Shown here: positions 21,027-30,595 of the stretch, piece after piece
Position numbering within the stretch: position 1 is the first letter of the stretch
Layout of the letters: each line of letters begins with the position of its first letter
From: Brenneria izbisi
GTDB taxonomy: Bacteria > Pseudomonadota > Gammaproteobacteria > Enterobacterales > Enterobacteriaceae
Assembly: GCF_025840185.1 (NCBI RefSeq)
Contig: NZ_JAMPJU010000003.1
Location: 62,001 to 126,000, forward strand
Reading direction: 5' to 3'
Length of the DNA stretch: 64,000 nucleotides
Position numbers and translations under genes: made by a program
The notes under the pieces: generated by a model
Told to the model about the DNA's origin: nothing
Seen by the model: only the letters and a program-made list of their open reading frames with translations
Databases searched by the model: none

Positions 21027-21986
21027 TTAACGGCGGCGTGCGGCCAGACGTGTTTCAATGGCATCCATCAGCATGCCTGTAATAGAGACATCCGGGTAGG
21101 CGGCTTCAATTTCGCGCACACAGGTGGGGCTGGTGACGTTAATTTCCGTCAGTCGATCGCCAATAATATCCAGACCAACAAAAATCAGCCCTTTTTGCTT
21201 CAGTGTCGGGGCGACGTCGCGCGCTATTTTCCAGTCGCTTTCGCTGAGCGGGCGAGCTTCGCCACGTCCGCCTGCCGCCAGATTGCCGCGGGTTTCGCCG
21301 CTTTTGGGAATACGTGCCAGACAATAAGGGACTGGTTCGCCATCAACCACTAGAACGCGTTTATCGCCATCTTTAATCGCCGGCAGATAATTTTGCGCCA
21401 TGCAATAACGGCTGGCATGTTCGGTCAGGGTTTCAATAATCACCGAAACGTTGGCATCATCCTGTTTCAGCCGGAAAATAGAGGTGCCGCCCATGCCATC
21501 CAGCGGTTTCAGAATAACATCGCCGTGTTTCTGGTGGAATTGACGCAGTTTGTCCGCGCTGCGGGTAACCAGCGTATCCGGTGTCAGATGCGGGAACCAG
21601 GCGGTGAATAGCTTTTCGTTACAATCGCGCAGGCTTTGCGGTTTGTTTACGATCAGCGTGCCTTTCTCTTCCGCACGCTCCAGAATGTAGGTGGCGTAAA
21701 TGAATTCCGTATCGAAAGGCGGATCTTTACGCATCAGCATCACATCCAACTCTTCCAGCGCGATATCCTGCTCGCCGGAGAAATCGTACCAGCCATCATA
21801 ATCATACTGGACATTAAGACGGCGCGTGGTTGCCCGCGCAACGCCCGCATGCAGATAAAGATCATTCATCTCCATGTAATGCAGTTCCCAACCACGACGC
21901 TGTGCTTCCAGCAACATGGCAAAGCTGGTGTCTTTCTTGATATTGATGGCGTCGATAGGGTCCATCACAATACCGAGTTTGATCAT
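21027..21986 (-). CDS. gshB: glutathione synthetase
   Basis: GshB adds glycine to gamma-glutamylcysteine with ATP, the last step of glutathione synthesis. The 319-residue ATP-grasp protein starts MIKLGIVMDPIDAINIKKD and contains VILKPLDGMGGTSIF, DKRVLVVDGEP, the glycine-rich GNLAAGGRGEARPLS loop and the C-terminal metal site EINVTSPTCVRE. The start has GGAGAAAATA upstream. It follows rsmE by 11 nt in one operon. Confidence 0.96.
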   Translation of the reverse strand: MIKLGIVMDPIDAINIKKDTSFAMLLEAQRRGWELHYMEMNDLYLHAGVARATTRRLNVQYDYDGWYDFSGEQDIALEELDVMLMRKDPPFDTEFIYATYILERAEEKGTLIVNKPQSLRDCNEKLFTAWFPHLTPDTLVTRSADKLRQFHQKHGDVILKPLDGMGGTSIFRLKQDDANVSVIIETLTEHASRYCMAQNYLPAIKDGDKRVLVVDGEPVPYCLARIPKSGETRGNLAAGGRGEARPLSESDWKIARDVAPTLKQKGLIFVGLDIIGDRLTEINVTSPTCVREIEAAYPDVSITGMLMDAIETRLAARRR

Positions 21987-21997
21987 TATTTTCTCCT

Positions 21998-22732
21998 TTA
22001 CCCCAGATCGCCGAAACGTACCTGTAAGGCTGTAATCGCGGTGAGCGCTGTCGTTTCTGTTCGCAACACTCGTGGCCCCAGCAGGATGTCGGTAAATCCG
22101 TATTCTGCGGTCATTGAAATTTCATTGGAGGAGAGACCTCCTTCCGGGCCAATCAACAGTCGAACCTGACTAACCGGCAGCGGCAATGTATTGATGCTCT
22201 GTGTTGCTCGCGGGTGTAGATTGAGTTTTAACGCGGCATCCTGTTCCGCACACCATGCTTCCAGTGTCATGGCAGAACGAATGGTTGGCAAGCGGTTACG
22301 GCCACATTGTTCACAGGCGGCAATCGCGATTTTTTGCCATTGGCCGACTTTCTTCTCAAGACGCTCGGTATCGAGTTTTACCCCACAGCGTGCAGAGAAC
22401 AAGGGAGTAATGATATTCACGCCAAGTTCAATGGATTTCTGAATAGTGAACTCCATTTTTTCGCCGCGCGACATGACTTGTCCAAGATGCAGGTGCAATG
22501 GCGACTCTTTGTCTTCCAACTTACCTGCTGTGAAGCGTACTCGCACATTTTTTTTCCCAGCCTGTATAATTTCTGCGTCAAACACCTGATTAGTGCCGTC
22601 GAACAATTGCAGTAATTGGCCGGTATTCATTCGCAGCACACGCCCTACATGGTTGGCGGCATCTTCGCTCAGTTCGATTTCACCTCCAGCGCCGGGAAGG
22701 ATTTCTGGATGAAAAATGCGCGGTATTCGCAT
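21998..22732 (-). CDS. rsmE: 16S rRNA (uracil-1498-N3)-methyltransferase
   Basis: RsmE methylates U1498 of 16S rRNA using SAM. The 244-residue protein has an N-terminal PUA-like domain and a C-terminal SPOUT knot: [39 protein letters not shown] near residue 200 and [13 protein letters not shown] near 219. It is the gene directly before gshB, as in E. coli. Confidence 0.95.
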   Translation of the reverse strand: MRIPRIFHPEILPGAGGEIELSEDAANHVGRVLRMNTGQLLQLFDGTNQVFDAEIIQAGKKNVRVRFTAGKLEDKESPLHLHLGQVMSRGEKMEFTIQKSIELGVNIITPLFSARCGVKLDTERLEKKVGQWQKIAIAACEQCGRNRLPTIRSAMTLEAWCAEQDAALKLNLHPRATQSINTLPLPVSQVRLLIGPEGGLSSNEISMTAEYGFTDILLGPRVLRTETTALTAITALQVRFGDLG

Positions 22733-22796
22733 GCTGATGTTCTAACCTTATGCGTAGTGAATTCGGGGTGGACAGCCTGCTATCCGTGATAAACGA

Positions 22797-22821
22797 ACCA
22801 CCGCCATCTTGACGGTGGTTG
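22797..22821 (-). terminator. hairpin after endA
   Basis: AACCACCG and CGGTGGTT pair with a 9-nt loop, 35 nt after the endA stop in the minus direction. The following bases (CGTTTAT) are only moderately T-rich, so termination may be partial. Confidence 0.5.
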
Positions 22822-22855
22822 TGCTGATTAACCGTTATAGTAGGTAGCCGGACAG

Positions 22856-23548
22856 CTACTGGCAAGCCTGTTGAACGTAGGGGTTGTGATTCCCTTGCTT
22901 CGCGGCAATCCGTTGGTCGCGCGTGCATTCCCACGGGGTGACGGGATATTGCAGGCTCCAGGCTTCGAATAACTGGGTTTGCTGACGGGATAAACGCAAC
23001 TGGTAGCGGTCGCGCATGTAGAAGTAGGTACGGGCAATCGCGCCACGGGCGCGGGCTGGCGGCTCCGCCAGATTATTTTTGAAATCGACTTTCATCTCGC
23101 ATTGACCGTATTGATCGCCGCCGCCGTTCCACTGTCCGTACATGGCATTCCCACGATCGCCATTCACTTCGCCGATGGCGGGTTGCAGGTTGTGCAGATC
23201 GGTTTCCATTTCGCGGTACACCGGATCCTTAGTGCAATTTTTTCTGCCGCCATCCTGCCAGCACTGGCGTTGATGGCCGAACTGCCAGGCGGGTACGACA
23301 TGTTCCCACTCGATACGATTAGCCCGCAACGCGTTTTTTCTGACCTGATAGCCGCAAGATTTGAGATCTGGCGTTCCTTTCTTGCCTTGCCATGTAATGT
23401 CGCAGCCGCAGTAAAATGTTTTCGCGCCCTGATTAACCGTTACCGCAACCGCTTTCGCCTGCGTGAAGTTATTTATGTTTTGGCTGAAGGCGGCGGCGGA
23501 AAAGAAGCCGATCCCAACCGCGGCGGAAGCGAGAATTTTGCGTAGCAT
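22856..23548 (-). CDS. endA: periplasmic DNA-specific endonuclease I
   Basis: EndA cuts double-stranded DNA in the periplasm. The 230-residue precursor has a signal peptide (about 1-22, ending AAAFS), then the mature nuclease with the beta-beta-alpha metal motif [11 protein letters not shown] near residue 80 and MYGQWNGG. Several paired cysteines (CGCD, KSCGY, QCWQ, NCTKD) fit a disulfide-bonded periplasmic enzyme. It is preceded by sprT and followed by rsmE, the E. coli order. Confidence 0.95.
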   Translation of the reverse strand: MLRKILASAAVGIGFFSAAAFSQNINNFTQAKAVAVTVNQGAKTFYCGCDITWQGKKGTPDLKSCGYQVRKNALRANRIEWEHVVPAWQFGHQRQCWQDGGRKNCTKDPVYREMETDLHNLQPAIGEVNGDRGNAMYGQWNGGGDQYGQCEMKVDFKNNLAEPPARARGAIARTYFYMRDRYQLRLSRQQTQLFEAWSLQYPVTPWECTRDQRIAAKQGNHNPYVQQACQ

Positions 23549-23645
23549 ATTCCAAATAATCCATAAGCGACAAAGCTGGCAGACTACCGGATGTCGCGGC
23601 GGCAGGCAAATGCAAAAATTGGTTTTTAATGCTAGGCGTTTTATT

Positions 23646-24158
23646 TTAAATGGGATTTATTACATTGAATCGTAAGGTTTTTCCACAATAACGACAGCGA
23701 TATTCTGTTTCGCCGCGTTGAACCCGGTTATGGCGCCGCACGGTTAAGTCATGGTGTCGGCAATCACACTGATAAGAGAACGTTTGACCTTGTACGGACT
23801 GAACCGCAAAGCGGTGCGTGCGTCTTGCCGGAACCTGTAGCACATGCTCCATCATCCAGCGCCATTCCTTGCCGTGTGGCGAAACCTTACCGAAACGGGC
23901 AAAGACCAGCAGATGTGCGAGTTCATGAGGGACTACCTCATCAATGAAAGCCTGCTGGTTTTCTTGCAACAACAGGGGGTTCAACCGAATTTCCCAGTGC
24001 TGAAGCCAGGCGCTGCCCGCCGTTGTGCCACGTTGTTGGTAACTGATCGCTGGTTCCGGGTAATGGGTGTTCAGGAAGACATTAGCCTGCTGTAGCTTAG
24101 CGCGCAGGCATCGCATGACTGCCTGATGATGAGCGATGGGAATTCGTGGTGTGTTCAT
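23646..24158 (-). CDS. sprT: SprT family zinc metalloprotease-like protein
   Basis: SprT is a small protein with an HExxH zinc site related to the eukaryotic SprTN protease; its bacterial role is poorly known. From ATG 24158 there are 170 residues, with HELAH at 78-82 and a C-terminal zinc ribbon (CDC, then CRYCGK). The open frame extends upstream to 24251, but those 31 residues are not part of the family; ATG 24170 is another option. No clear ribosome binding site marks any of these starts. Confidence 0.9.
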   Translation of the reverse strand: MNTPRIPIAHHQAVMRCLRAKLQQANVFLNTHYPEPAISYQQRGTTAGSAWLQHWEIRLNPLLLQENQQAFIDEVVPHELAHLLVFARFGKVSPHGKEWRWMMEHVLQVPARRTHRFAVQSVQGQTFSYQCDCRHHDLTVRRHNRVQRGETEYRCRYCGKTLRFNVINPI

Positions 24159-24230
24159 GGCTGGGAGCATAAATCGAGCGGCAGGGGGATGCAATAGATG
24201 GATAGGCAGGAAAGGTGCGGAAAGAGATAA

Positions 24231-24264
24231 TGAAGAACGGCGAATTTTCATTCGCCGTTCTTCA
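24231..24264 (-). terminator. metK terminator
   Basis: TGAAGAACGGCGAA and TTCGCCGTTCTTCA form a perfect 14-bp stem with a 6-nt loop, 38 nt after the metK stop on the minus strand. Downstream is TTATCTCTTT, a broken T tract. Confidence 0.65.
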
Positions 24265-24301
24265 TGCGCGCTGTTGGACGGCTTATCGCGTTAACCGGGG
24301 A

Positions 24302-25453
24302 TTATAAACCCGCGGCTTCACGTAACTGTGCCGCCTTGTCGGTTTTTTCCCAGGGGAAATGTTCGCGGCCAAAGTGTCCGTAAGCAGCGGTTTCCTGATA
24401 AATCGGGTGCAACAGATCCAGCATCTGAATCAATCCGTAAGGACGCAGGTCGAAAAATTCACGCACCAGCAAAGTAAGCTGTTCGGTGGCGATCTTCTCT
24501 GTACCAAACGTTTCTATCATGATGGACGTCGGTTCAGCCACGCCGATGGCATAGGAAACCTGGATCTCGCAACGATCCGCCAGACCTGCGGCCACGATGT
24601 TCTTGGCAACATAACGCGCGGCGTAAGCGGCAGAACGGTCAACTTTCGACGGATCTTTACCGGAGAACGCGCCGCCGCCGTGACGCGCCGCGCCGCCGTA
24701 GGTATCAACAATGATTTTACGACCGGTCAGACCGCAGTCACCCATTGGGCCGCCGATAACAAAACGACCGGTCGGGTTAATGAAGAATTTGGTGCCGGCA
24801 GACAACCATTCCGCAGGCAGAACCGGCTTGATGATTTCTTCCATCACGGCTTCGTGCAGGTTCTTCTGAGAGATGTCTTCAGCATGCTGGGTGGACAGAA
24901 CCACGGCATCAATACCGGCGATTTTGCCATCGTCATACAGGAAGGTAACCTGGCTTTTCGCATCGGGACGCAACCACGGCAGCGTCCCGTTTTTGCGCAC
25001 TTCCGCCTGACGTTGAACCAGGCGGTGAGCGTAAGTAATCGGCGCTGGCATCAGCACATCGGTTTCATTGGTCGCATAACCAAACATCAGGCCCTGATCG
25101 CCCGCGCCTTGTTTCAGCGGATCGCTGCGGTCAACGCCCTGATTGATATCGGGAGACTGTTTGCCGATGGCGCTCAGCACGGCGCAAGAGTTGGCATCAA
25201 AGCCCATCTCGGAATTGACATAACCGATATCGCGCACGGTGCGACGCGTGATCTCTTCAATATCGACCCAGGCGCTGGTGGTAATTTCACCACCCACTAA
25301 CACCATGCCGGTCTTTACGTAAGTCTCGCAAGCGACGCGGGCTTTAGGATCTTGCTGTAGGATGGCGTCAAGAACCGCATCGGAAATCTGGTCAGCAATT
25401 TTGTCAGGATGTCCCTCAGAGACGGACTCAGACGTAAAAAGGTGTTTAGCCAT
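24302..25453 (-). CDS. metK: S-adenosylmethionine synthetase
   Basis: MetK makes S-adenosylmethionine from methionine and ATP. The 383-residue protein has the start [19 protein letters not shown] with H15, the methionine-binding [12 protein letters not shown], and the P-loop-like [16 protein letters not shown]. The open frame continues upstream to 25537, but those 28 codons cover the promoter and Met boxes; ATG 25453 gives the family N-terminus. Tandem MetJ-like boxes upstream predict repression by MetJ with SAM. Confidence 0.97.
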   Translation of the reverse strand: MAKHLFTSESVSEGHPDKIADQISDAVLDAILQQDPKARVACETYVKTGMVLVGGEITTSAWVDIEEITRRTVRDIGYVNSEMGFDANSCAVLSAIGKQSPDINQGVDRSDPLKQGAGDQGLMFGYATNETDVLMPAPITYAHRLVQRQAEVRKNGTLPWLRPDAKSQVTFLYDDGKIAGIDAVVLSTQHAEDISQKNLHEAVMEEIIKPVLPAEWLSAGTKFFINPTGRFVIGGPMGDCGLTGRKIIVDTYGGAARHGGGAFSGKDPSKVDRSAAYAARYVAKNIVAAGLADRCEIQVSYAIGVAEPTSIMIETFGTEKIATEQLTLLVREFFDLRPYGLIQMLDLLHPIYQETAAYGHFGREHFPWEKTDKAAQLREAAGL

Positions 25454-25487
25454 GAGTTTCTTTACCTTCAAATCAAAGCCGTTAAGC

Positions 25488-25540
25488 AGTATATCGGTTA
25501 ATCGGTATAGATGGATTAACATCTGGATGGCTATCATTCT
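25488..25540 (-). promoter_or_regulatory. metK promoter with tandem Met boxes
   Basis: On the minus strand a -10 TATACT lies at 25493-25488. Directly upstream, 25501-25540 reads as five contiguous 8-mers (ATCGGTAT, AGATGGAT, TAACATCT, GGATGGCT, ATCATTCT) in register with the MetJ consensus AGACGTCT. The three middle ones match 5 of 8 bases, the outer ones 4 of 8. Each is weak, but MetJ binds such arrays cooperatively and metK is a known MetJ target. Confidence 0.55.
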
Positions 25541-25649
25541 AGGTCACCTTCCGGCCTGAGTGCCAGTAGTTTTTCACGCTGACGCGCTATCTGTTTTACG
25601 GCATCGGTATTATCTTCTTTTGTCAGAGGCTGTCAGGGACATTTTCATT

Positions 25650-25678
25650 TTGCTTTTCCGGCGTCATATCTGTATAAA
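25650..25678 (+). promoter_or_regulatory. candidate speA promoter
   Basis: TTGCTT (25650-25655) and TATAAA (25673-25678) are separated by exactly 17 bp. Transcription would begin near 25686, giving speA a leader of about 475 nt. Confidence 0.55.
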
Positions 25679-25772
25679 CGGCGAGCGGTTTATTACCCGT
25701 TATGTAATAGTTAACTGTTCCATTAGATAGCTGACCGCATAGCTTGCGGCGCGCGTGGAGGTGATAGGATTA

Positions 25773-25910
25773 ATGATCCGTTGTTTACTGAGTGTGTTGC
25801 GCCCGCAACGCTTTTCTTCTGACGCGATAGCGTCGGCTGCTCAACCCTTCTTTTTATTTGCCCGAAGTTGCCTGTCTTTAAATTCGACACAGGATTCCAG
25901 GGCCGGTTAA
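25773..25910 (+). CDS. small ORF in the speA leader
   Basis: I do not recognise this 45-codon ORF. Its ATG is preceded by GGAGGTGA (25757-25764), a perfect complement to the 16S rRNA tail, with 8 nt spacing. The peptide begins MIRCLLSVLRPQRFSSD and ends STQDSRAG; it has five arginines, two cysteines and a hydrophobic centre. E. coli has the small gene yqgB in this position before speA, but I cannot align the two from memory. It could be a leader peptide that controls speA, or an independent small protein. The ribosome binding site is the main support. Confidence 0.45.
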   Translation: MIRCLLSVLRPQRFSSDAIASAAQPFFLFARSCLSLNSTQDSRAG

Positions 25911-26160
25911 TCCGCGACGTTTCCCTGGTCCAGATGTTTTTTTCCTGTGGTTTTACCACGAGTTTTTCTGACCCGTCCCACGGAGTCCGACAACGTGTTT
26001 TACACTAATAAGCGTAACAAAACGGCGGCAAACTGTTTTCTGACCGGTTTTTTGCCGATGTTTTCACTGCCGATGCAGCATGTTGCAGGCATGCTCCAGC
26101 GGGCTACCAATAATGCAGGTACGGATGTGATTTGCAGGATAAAAAAAGAAGAGGTTCGTT

Positions 26161-28140
26161 ATGTCTGACGACATGATTCAACAAGGCTCGTCAGCGACGG
26201 GTAAACATGAAAATTTGCGCTCTATGCAGGAGGTTGCCATGAATGACCGGAATGCCAGCGAAATGCTTCGTACTTACAATATTGCCTGGTGGGGTAATAA
26301 TTACTACGATGTCAACGAGTTAGGACATATCAGCGTTTGCCCTGATCCCGATGTGCCGCAGGCGCGGGTCGATCTGGCCAAATTGGTCAAAACATTGCAG
26401 GAGGAGAACCATCAACGTCTCCCTGCGTTGTTCTGTTTCCCGCAAATCCTTCAGCATCGCCTGCGTTCGATTAATGCCGCATTTAAACGGGCGCGAGAGT
26501 CGTTTGGTTACCAAGGAGGGTATTTTCTGGTTTATCCCATCAAGGTAAACCAGCATAGACGCGTGATTGAATCCCTGGTCAGTTCGGGAGAACCGTTGGG
26601 GCTGGAAGCAGGCTCCAAGGCCGAACTCATGGCCGTATTGGGTCACGCCGGCATGACGCGCACGGTGATTGTCTGCAATGGTTATAAAGATCGTGAATAT
26701 ATTCGTCTGGCTCTGATCGGCGAAAAGCTTGGCCACAAGGTGTATCTGGTCATTGAAAAGATGTCCGAGATAGAGATGGTGCTGGAAGAAGCGGAGCGCC
26801 TGAATGTGATCCCGCGTCTTGGCGTGCGTGCGCGTCTGGCTTCGCAAGGTTCAGGCAAATGGCAGTCCAGCGGCGGCGAGAAATCCAAATTTGGTCTGGC
26901 GGCGGTTCAGGTTCTGCAACTGGTTGAAACGCTGCGCGCCGCGGGACGGTTGGAAAGCCTGCAATTGCTGCATTTCCATCTGGGGTCGCAACTGGCGAAT
27001 ATTCGCGATATTGCGACCGGTGTGCGTGAATCAGCCCGCTTCTACGTTGAGTTGCACAAGTTGGGCGTCAATATCCAGTGTTTCGACGTAGGCGGCGGGC
27101 TGGGCGTGGATTACGAAGGAACCCGCTCCCAGTCGGATTGTTCCGTGAACTATGGGCTGAATGAATATGCCAACAATGTGATTTGGGGTATCGGCGACGC
27201 CTGTAATGAACATGGATTACCGCATCCAACCGTGATTACGGAATCGGGGCGGGCGGTGACGGCTCACCATACTGTGTTGGTATCCAACATTATTGGTGTT
27301 GAGCGTAACGAATTCAGTGAACCGACAGAACCTGACGAAAACGCGCCACGCGCATTGGAAAGCCTGTGGTCAACCTGGCAGGAAATTAAACAACCGGGGA
27401 AACGGCGTTCACTGCGTGAGTGGTTGCATGACAGCCAGATGGATTTGCACGATGTGCATACTCAGTATACTCACGGCATGCTGGACTTGACCCAGCGGGC
27501 GAAGGCGGAACAGCTTTATCTCAGTATCTGCCAGAAGATTCAGCAGCAGTTGGACCCCAGTAACCGCGCTCACCGTCCGGTGATTGATGAATTGCAGGAG
27601 CGTATGGCGGATAAGCTGTATGTGAACTTTTCATTGTTCCAGTCTATGCCGGATGCCTGGGGGATCGATCAGTTGTTCCCGGTCATGCCGCTGGAAGGAC
27701 TGGATAAACTGCCGGAGCGTCGCGCGGTTCTGCTGGATATTACCTGTGATTCCGATGGTTCTATCGATCATTATATTGATGGCGACGGTATCGCGACAAC
27801 CATGCCGATGCCGCCATACGATCCAGAAAACCCGCCGTTGTTGGGCTTTTTCATGGTCGGGGCTTATCAGGAAATTCTGGGGAATATGCATAATCTGTTT
27901 GGCGACACCGCGACCGTTGACATTTTTGTGTTCCAGGATGGCTCTGTCGAGATTGAAGAGTCTGATGAGGGAAATACAGTTGCCGACATGCTGGAATATG
28001 TTCAGTTGGATCCTGAAGTGCTGATGGCTCGTTTCCGTGATCAGGTTAAAGAAACCGATCTGGACATGGAACTGCAAGCACAGTTCCTGCGAGAGTTTGA
28101 AACCGGTCTTTATGGCTATACGTATCTGGAAGATGAATAA
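26161..28140 (+). CDS. speA: biosynthetic arginine decarboxylase
   Basis: SpeA decarboxylates arginine to agmatine, the first step of one route to putrescine. The 659-residue protein is PLP-dependent: the Schiff-base lysine is K128 in [11 protein letters not shown], the glycine-rich phosphate motif is [12 protein letters not shown], and the catalytic CDSD appears in [14 protein letters not shown]. The ATG at 26161 follows GAAGAGG. In E. coli speB (agmatinase) follows; here it does not, so agmatine must be used by enzymes encoded elsewhere. Confidence 0.97.
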   Translation: MSDDMIQQGSSATGKHENLRSMQEVAMNDRNASEMLRTYNIAWWGNNYYDVNELGHISVCPDPDVPQARVDLAKLVKTLQEENHQRLPALFCFPQILQHRLRSINAAFKRARESFGYQGGYFLVYPIKVNQHRRVIESLVSSGEPLGLEAGSKAELMAVLGHAGMTRTVIVCNGYKDREYIRLALIGEKLGHKVYLVIEKMSEIEMVLEEAERLNVIPRLGVRARLASQGSGKWQSSGGEKSKFGLAAVQVLQLVETLRAAGRLESLQLLHFHLGSQLANIRDIATGVRESARFYVELHKLGVNIQCFDVGGGLGVDYEGTRSQSDCSVNYGLNEYANNVIWGIGDACNEHGLPHPTVITESGRAVTAHHTVLVSNIIGVERNEFSEPTEPDENAPRALESLWSTWQEIKQPGKRRSLREWLHDSQMDLHDVHTQYTHGMLDLTQRAKAEQLYLSICQKIQQQLDPSNRAHRPVIDELQERMADKLYVNFSLFQSMPDAWGIDQLFPVMPLEGLDKLPERRAVLLDITCDSDGSIDHYIDGDGIATTMPMPPYDPENPPLLGFFMVGAYQEILGNMHNLFGDTATVDIFVFQDGSVEIEESDEGNTVADMLEYVQLDPEVLMARFRDQVKETDLDMELQAQFLREFETGLYGYTYLEDE

Positions 28141-28165
28141 GCCGTTGACGTGAAACGGCGTACCG

Positions 28166-28774
28166 CTAACGGAAAGAGAGTTGACCTACCAGGGGGTGTG
28201 GCGACACATCCCTTTCTTCCTCCGCGCTGTCCCTGAAAAGGATCTTCGCGATAAGCAACAACGAATTTTTGTCCTGAACGCCATATTTATTCAGTAATCT
28301 TGATTTACTGTTCAACACGGATTTTTTATTTAATCCAATCATATCGGCTATCGATTCCGCCGTGCAGCCAGCGCTCCAATACTTAAAAACCGCATACTCG
28401 GATTTAGATAGCCTGACAGGGCAGAATAGGCGCTTGTCATGTTGATGCACCACACCCAAGAATTTATAAAAATAATCTATCGATGTCGCTTTAGAAACAA
28501 GAATGGTTTTTTCATCAATACATACCGGAAAATGAAGGGGTGAATTATTGATGATAAGAAACGCTGAAGCCACATTATAAAAATGCGTTCTTATTGACTC
28601 ATAGTATTCCTCGAACCCTTCACTGCTGCCGTCAATGATGAAAATGCATTTTTTCTTCCCTTGTTGCAGAGTGAACCTATTAACGGGCCTAACGGTTAGC
28701 ATCGGCGTGCTGGACAGAATCTCCCGTAAGCCCACAGTCGTAAAGTTACATTTACTGTAAATTCTCACATCCAT
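28166..28774 (-). CDS. LuxR-type transcriptional regulator, RcsA/BglJ-like
   Basis: The C-terminal part (about residues 125-185 of 202) is a LuxR/GerE helix-turn-helix: RLSKSEYAVFKYWSAG, then TAESIADMIGLNKKSVLNSK and a basic helix. The N-terminal 120 residues look like a degenerate receiver (DVRIYSKCNFTTVGLREIL), as in RcsA and BglJ, auxiliary partners of RcsB. That placement is inference. A GTG at 28786 would add four residues; no ribosome binding site is evident for either start. The gene is more AT-rich than its neighbours, is flanked by an AT-rich gene-free tract and sits where speB would be expected, which suggests acquisition. Targets are unknown. Confidence 0.7.
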   Translation of the reverse strand: MDVRIYSKCNFTTVGLREILSSTPMLTVRPVNRFTLQQGKKKCIFIIDGSSEGFEEYYESIRTHFYNVASAFLIINNSPLHFPVCIDEKTILVSKATSIDYFYKFLGVVHQHDKRLFCPVRLSKSEYAVFKYWSAGCTAESIADMIGLNKKSVLNSKSRLLNKYGVQDKNSLLLIAKILFRDSAEEERDVSPHPLVGQLSFR

Positions 28775-28786
28775 GGCGTTTAACAC

Positions 28787-29325
28787 ATATGCGTTTATTT
28801 TGAAGAAAGAACATAAGCTAACAACAGCTGTTTATGTTGTTCAATGTTACCCAGTTATTAAGAACGAGTAGCGTGTAAGTTTTTTATAAAATAGATATCT
28901 GGAAATGATAGTTGGCACGGCAATAGGTCAGATTTGTATCCATATGATAATATTAGAAAATATTTTTCTGACTGAAGTCATAGTATGCTTGATTTGTTGA
29001 ACCATTTCTATCTTTAAAATACATCGATCCGGCATTTTAAATACAGATATTAAAAAAATGAAATTTAATCAATGAAAACTATTGAATCTTCGATATCAAT
29101 TTCATAAAGCTATCAATTAGCCTGTGTGTTATCTCTGTATTTTATAACGTCTTATTTCCATAAAACGCGCTGGCGAAGAACATGAGGCAGTGAAAAAGGG
29201 AAACGCTTTCGCCATGAATAGGTAAACATAATTAAAGAATATTTACGGAATAAAACGCGCTCCTGAATAATGGCGTTCCTTACAATCTGATCGCTTGTGG
29301 GGAAGGAATGGGGGGGTTATTAGAG
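28787..29325. other. AT-rich gene-free tract
   Basis: This stretch is clearly more AT-rich than its surroundings and holds no supportable gene. It presumably carries the promoter of the LuxR-type regulator. A 12-bp direct repeat ATAAAACGCGCT occurs at 29160-29171 and 29250-29261, 90 bp apart. I see no transposon ends and no readable pseudogene. Confidence 0.5.
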
Positions 29326-29369
29326 AAAAGGCACATTGGCAGTCGAATTTAGCTGCATACCAATGTGCC
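29326..29369 (-). terminator. loiP terminator
   Basis: On the minus strand GGCACATTGG and CCAATGTGCC form a 10-bp stem with inner GCAG/CTGC pairing, followed by TTTTCTCT. It begins 52 nt after the loiP stop. Confidence 0.65.
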
Positions 29370-29420
29370 GCAGTAATGACGTAATAGCTTACTGGCTAAT
29401 GGTGATTCAATCTCACCGCA

Positions 29421-30188
29421 TTACTTTTCCGCAGCAATACGCTCACGGATATGATTTGCCCGCTCTATTGATGAAGGGTGAGAATCAAACATGCTGCTTT
29501 GGCGCCCTTCATCCAATTTGGCCAATTTCTCAAAGCTGGTTGCCAATCCTTCAAGTTTGATGCCGCGTTTTTTCAGCAAATCGAATGAATAATCATCCGC
29601 CTGGCTTTCTTGAGTCTGTGAGAATTGGGCATTGACCAGTTTTTCACCCAGATCGGCAAGTTGTGACTGCGATAAAGAGGCGGCGACGCCCCCGGTGGAA
29701 GCGATGGCGGTACGCGCCGCTGTCGTGGCGTAAGCGACCTGCATGGCTTTACGGGTGTGGCCCAGCGCGACATGGCCCATCTCATGCCCCAGCACGCCTT
29801 CGACTTCGTTATCCGTCATCATGTCCATCAGGCCGCTGTAGACCCGAATACAGCCGTTCGCCATCGCCCAGGCGTTTACGTCTTTTGTCAGGTACACCTT
29901 ATAGTTGGCGGGTGTGCCGTTTATATCATGCCCCAACGCATCGGCAATGTTGTTCAGTCGCTTGGTATAGGTGCTGCTGGCGGGAGCGATTTGCGCTTCT
30001 TTATCCATTTGTTCACAAGACTGATTGCTGAGTGTTTTCACTTCGTCGTCACTCAGTGTGGCAGCCTGAAATGCCTGAGCGCCGGATTGCATTAATGTGT
30101 CGGTATTCAGATTCTGGCAGCCACTCAATAAGGCGGCGATGCACAGAGCGAGTGCGGATGTGCGCATAAGAGAAGTACGGGTTGTCAT
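29421..30188 (-). CDS. loiP: M48-family metalloprotease lipoprotein LoiP
   Basis: LoiP (YggG) is an outer-membrane-anchored zinc protease with links to osmotic stress and to BepA-like protein quality control. The 255-residue protein has a lipoprotein signal ending LLSGC (C24 is the lipidation site), the zinc motif HEMGH at 135-139 and the third ligand in QESQADDYS. The +2 residue is Gln, which permits outer-membrane sorting. It keeps its E. coli position next to tktA. Confidence 0.93.
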   Translation of the reverse strand: MTTRTSLMRTSALALCIAALLSGCQNLNTDTLMQSGAQAFQAATLSDDEVKTLSNQSCEQMDKEAQIAPASSTYTKRLNNIADALGHDINGTPANYKVYLTKDVNAWAMANGCIRVYSGLMDMMTDNEVEGVLGHEMGHVALGHTRKAMQVAYATTAARTAIASTGGVAASLSQSQLADLGEKLVNAQFSQTQESQADDYSFDLLKKRGIKLEGLATSFEKLAKLDEGRQSSMFDSHPSSIERANHIRERIAAEK

Positions 30189-30595
30189 GACATCATTTCC
30201 CTACGATAGATTGATGATAAACAATGATTAATCGTTATATTGGCAATGTGTTGTTAAGCAATATGGTTGTTAACCAGCATAGTATGCAAAAAAAGCAGCA
30301 TAAACGTAACTGAAAACAGCATGGATAAACAAGTAAGAATTCTGATTTGTATAACTTTGTCCGCCCCCATTGAGCATGGTTAATACGTTGTGAATTCAGT
30401 GTGGAATGTTCTGGAGAAGTGTGGTGCGTTTGCGAAACCATAAATCCTCTTTTTTGCTCGCATGTTCCATGTGCATTCACCCTGGTTTTCATGTACATTT
30501 GTACCTATATTGCTGTTGTGTTTTTTTATTAATCCACTGATTTATATATCATAATGTCTGGCAAGACATCTGTTCAATCCGATCTGGAGTAAAGC
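30189..30595. other. loiP/tktA divergent intergenic region
   Basis: This 407-bp region separates two divergent genes and must hold both promoters. I cannot assign a convincing -35/-10 pair to either. A small inverted repeat TGTACA-T-TTGTAC lies near 30490-30503. An 87-codon open frame on the minus strand (30235-30498) has no ribosome binding site and low-complexity hydrophobic content, so I do not call it. Confidence 0.4.

Larger units (their letters stand above)
25541..26160 (+). other. speA upstream region and long leader
   Basis: This 620-bp interval between metK and speA holds a good promoter at 25650-25678, a 45-codon ORF with a perfect Shine-Dalgarno at 25773-25910, an inverted repeat CCAGGG/CCCTGG (25897-25902 with 25923-25928) whose loop contains the ORF stop, a T7 tract at 25937-25943 and a small hairpin GTGGT-TTT-ACCAC at 25947-25959 followed by GAGTTTTT. 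A further open frame (25947-26168, GTG start) has no ribosome binding site and overlaps the speA start; I do not call it. Confidence 0.5.

Noticed and set aside
24359-25300. Open frame of 313 codons antisense to metK
   Set aside because: Long shadow frame of a highly conserved gene. Its composition is typical of reverse-strand translation of high-bias codons, with no ribosome binding site.
25947-26168. 73-codon frame just before and overlapping speA
   Set aside because: GTG start without a ribosome binding site, and internal ATGs also lack one. It overlaps the speA ribosome binding site and start. The upstream 45-codon ORF is far better supported.
29160-29261. 12-bp direct repeat ATAAAACGCGCT, considered as a target-site duplication or attachment site
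   Set aside because: The 78 bp between the copies carry no transposase fragment or inverted ends, and the distance is too short for an element. Chance or a regulatory repeat is more likely.
30235-30498. 87-codon minus-strand frame between loiP and tktA
   Set aside because: No ribosome binding site; sequence looks like translated AT-rich promoter DNA.
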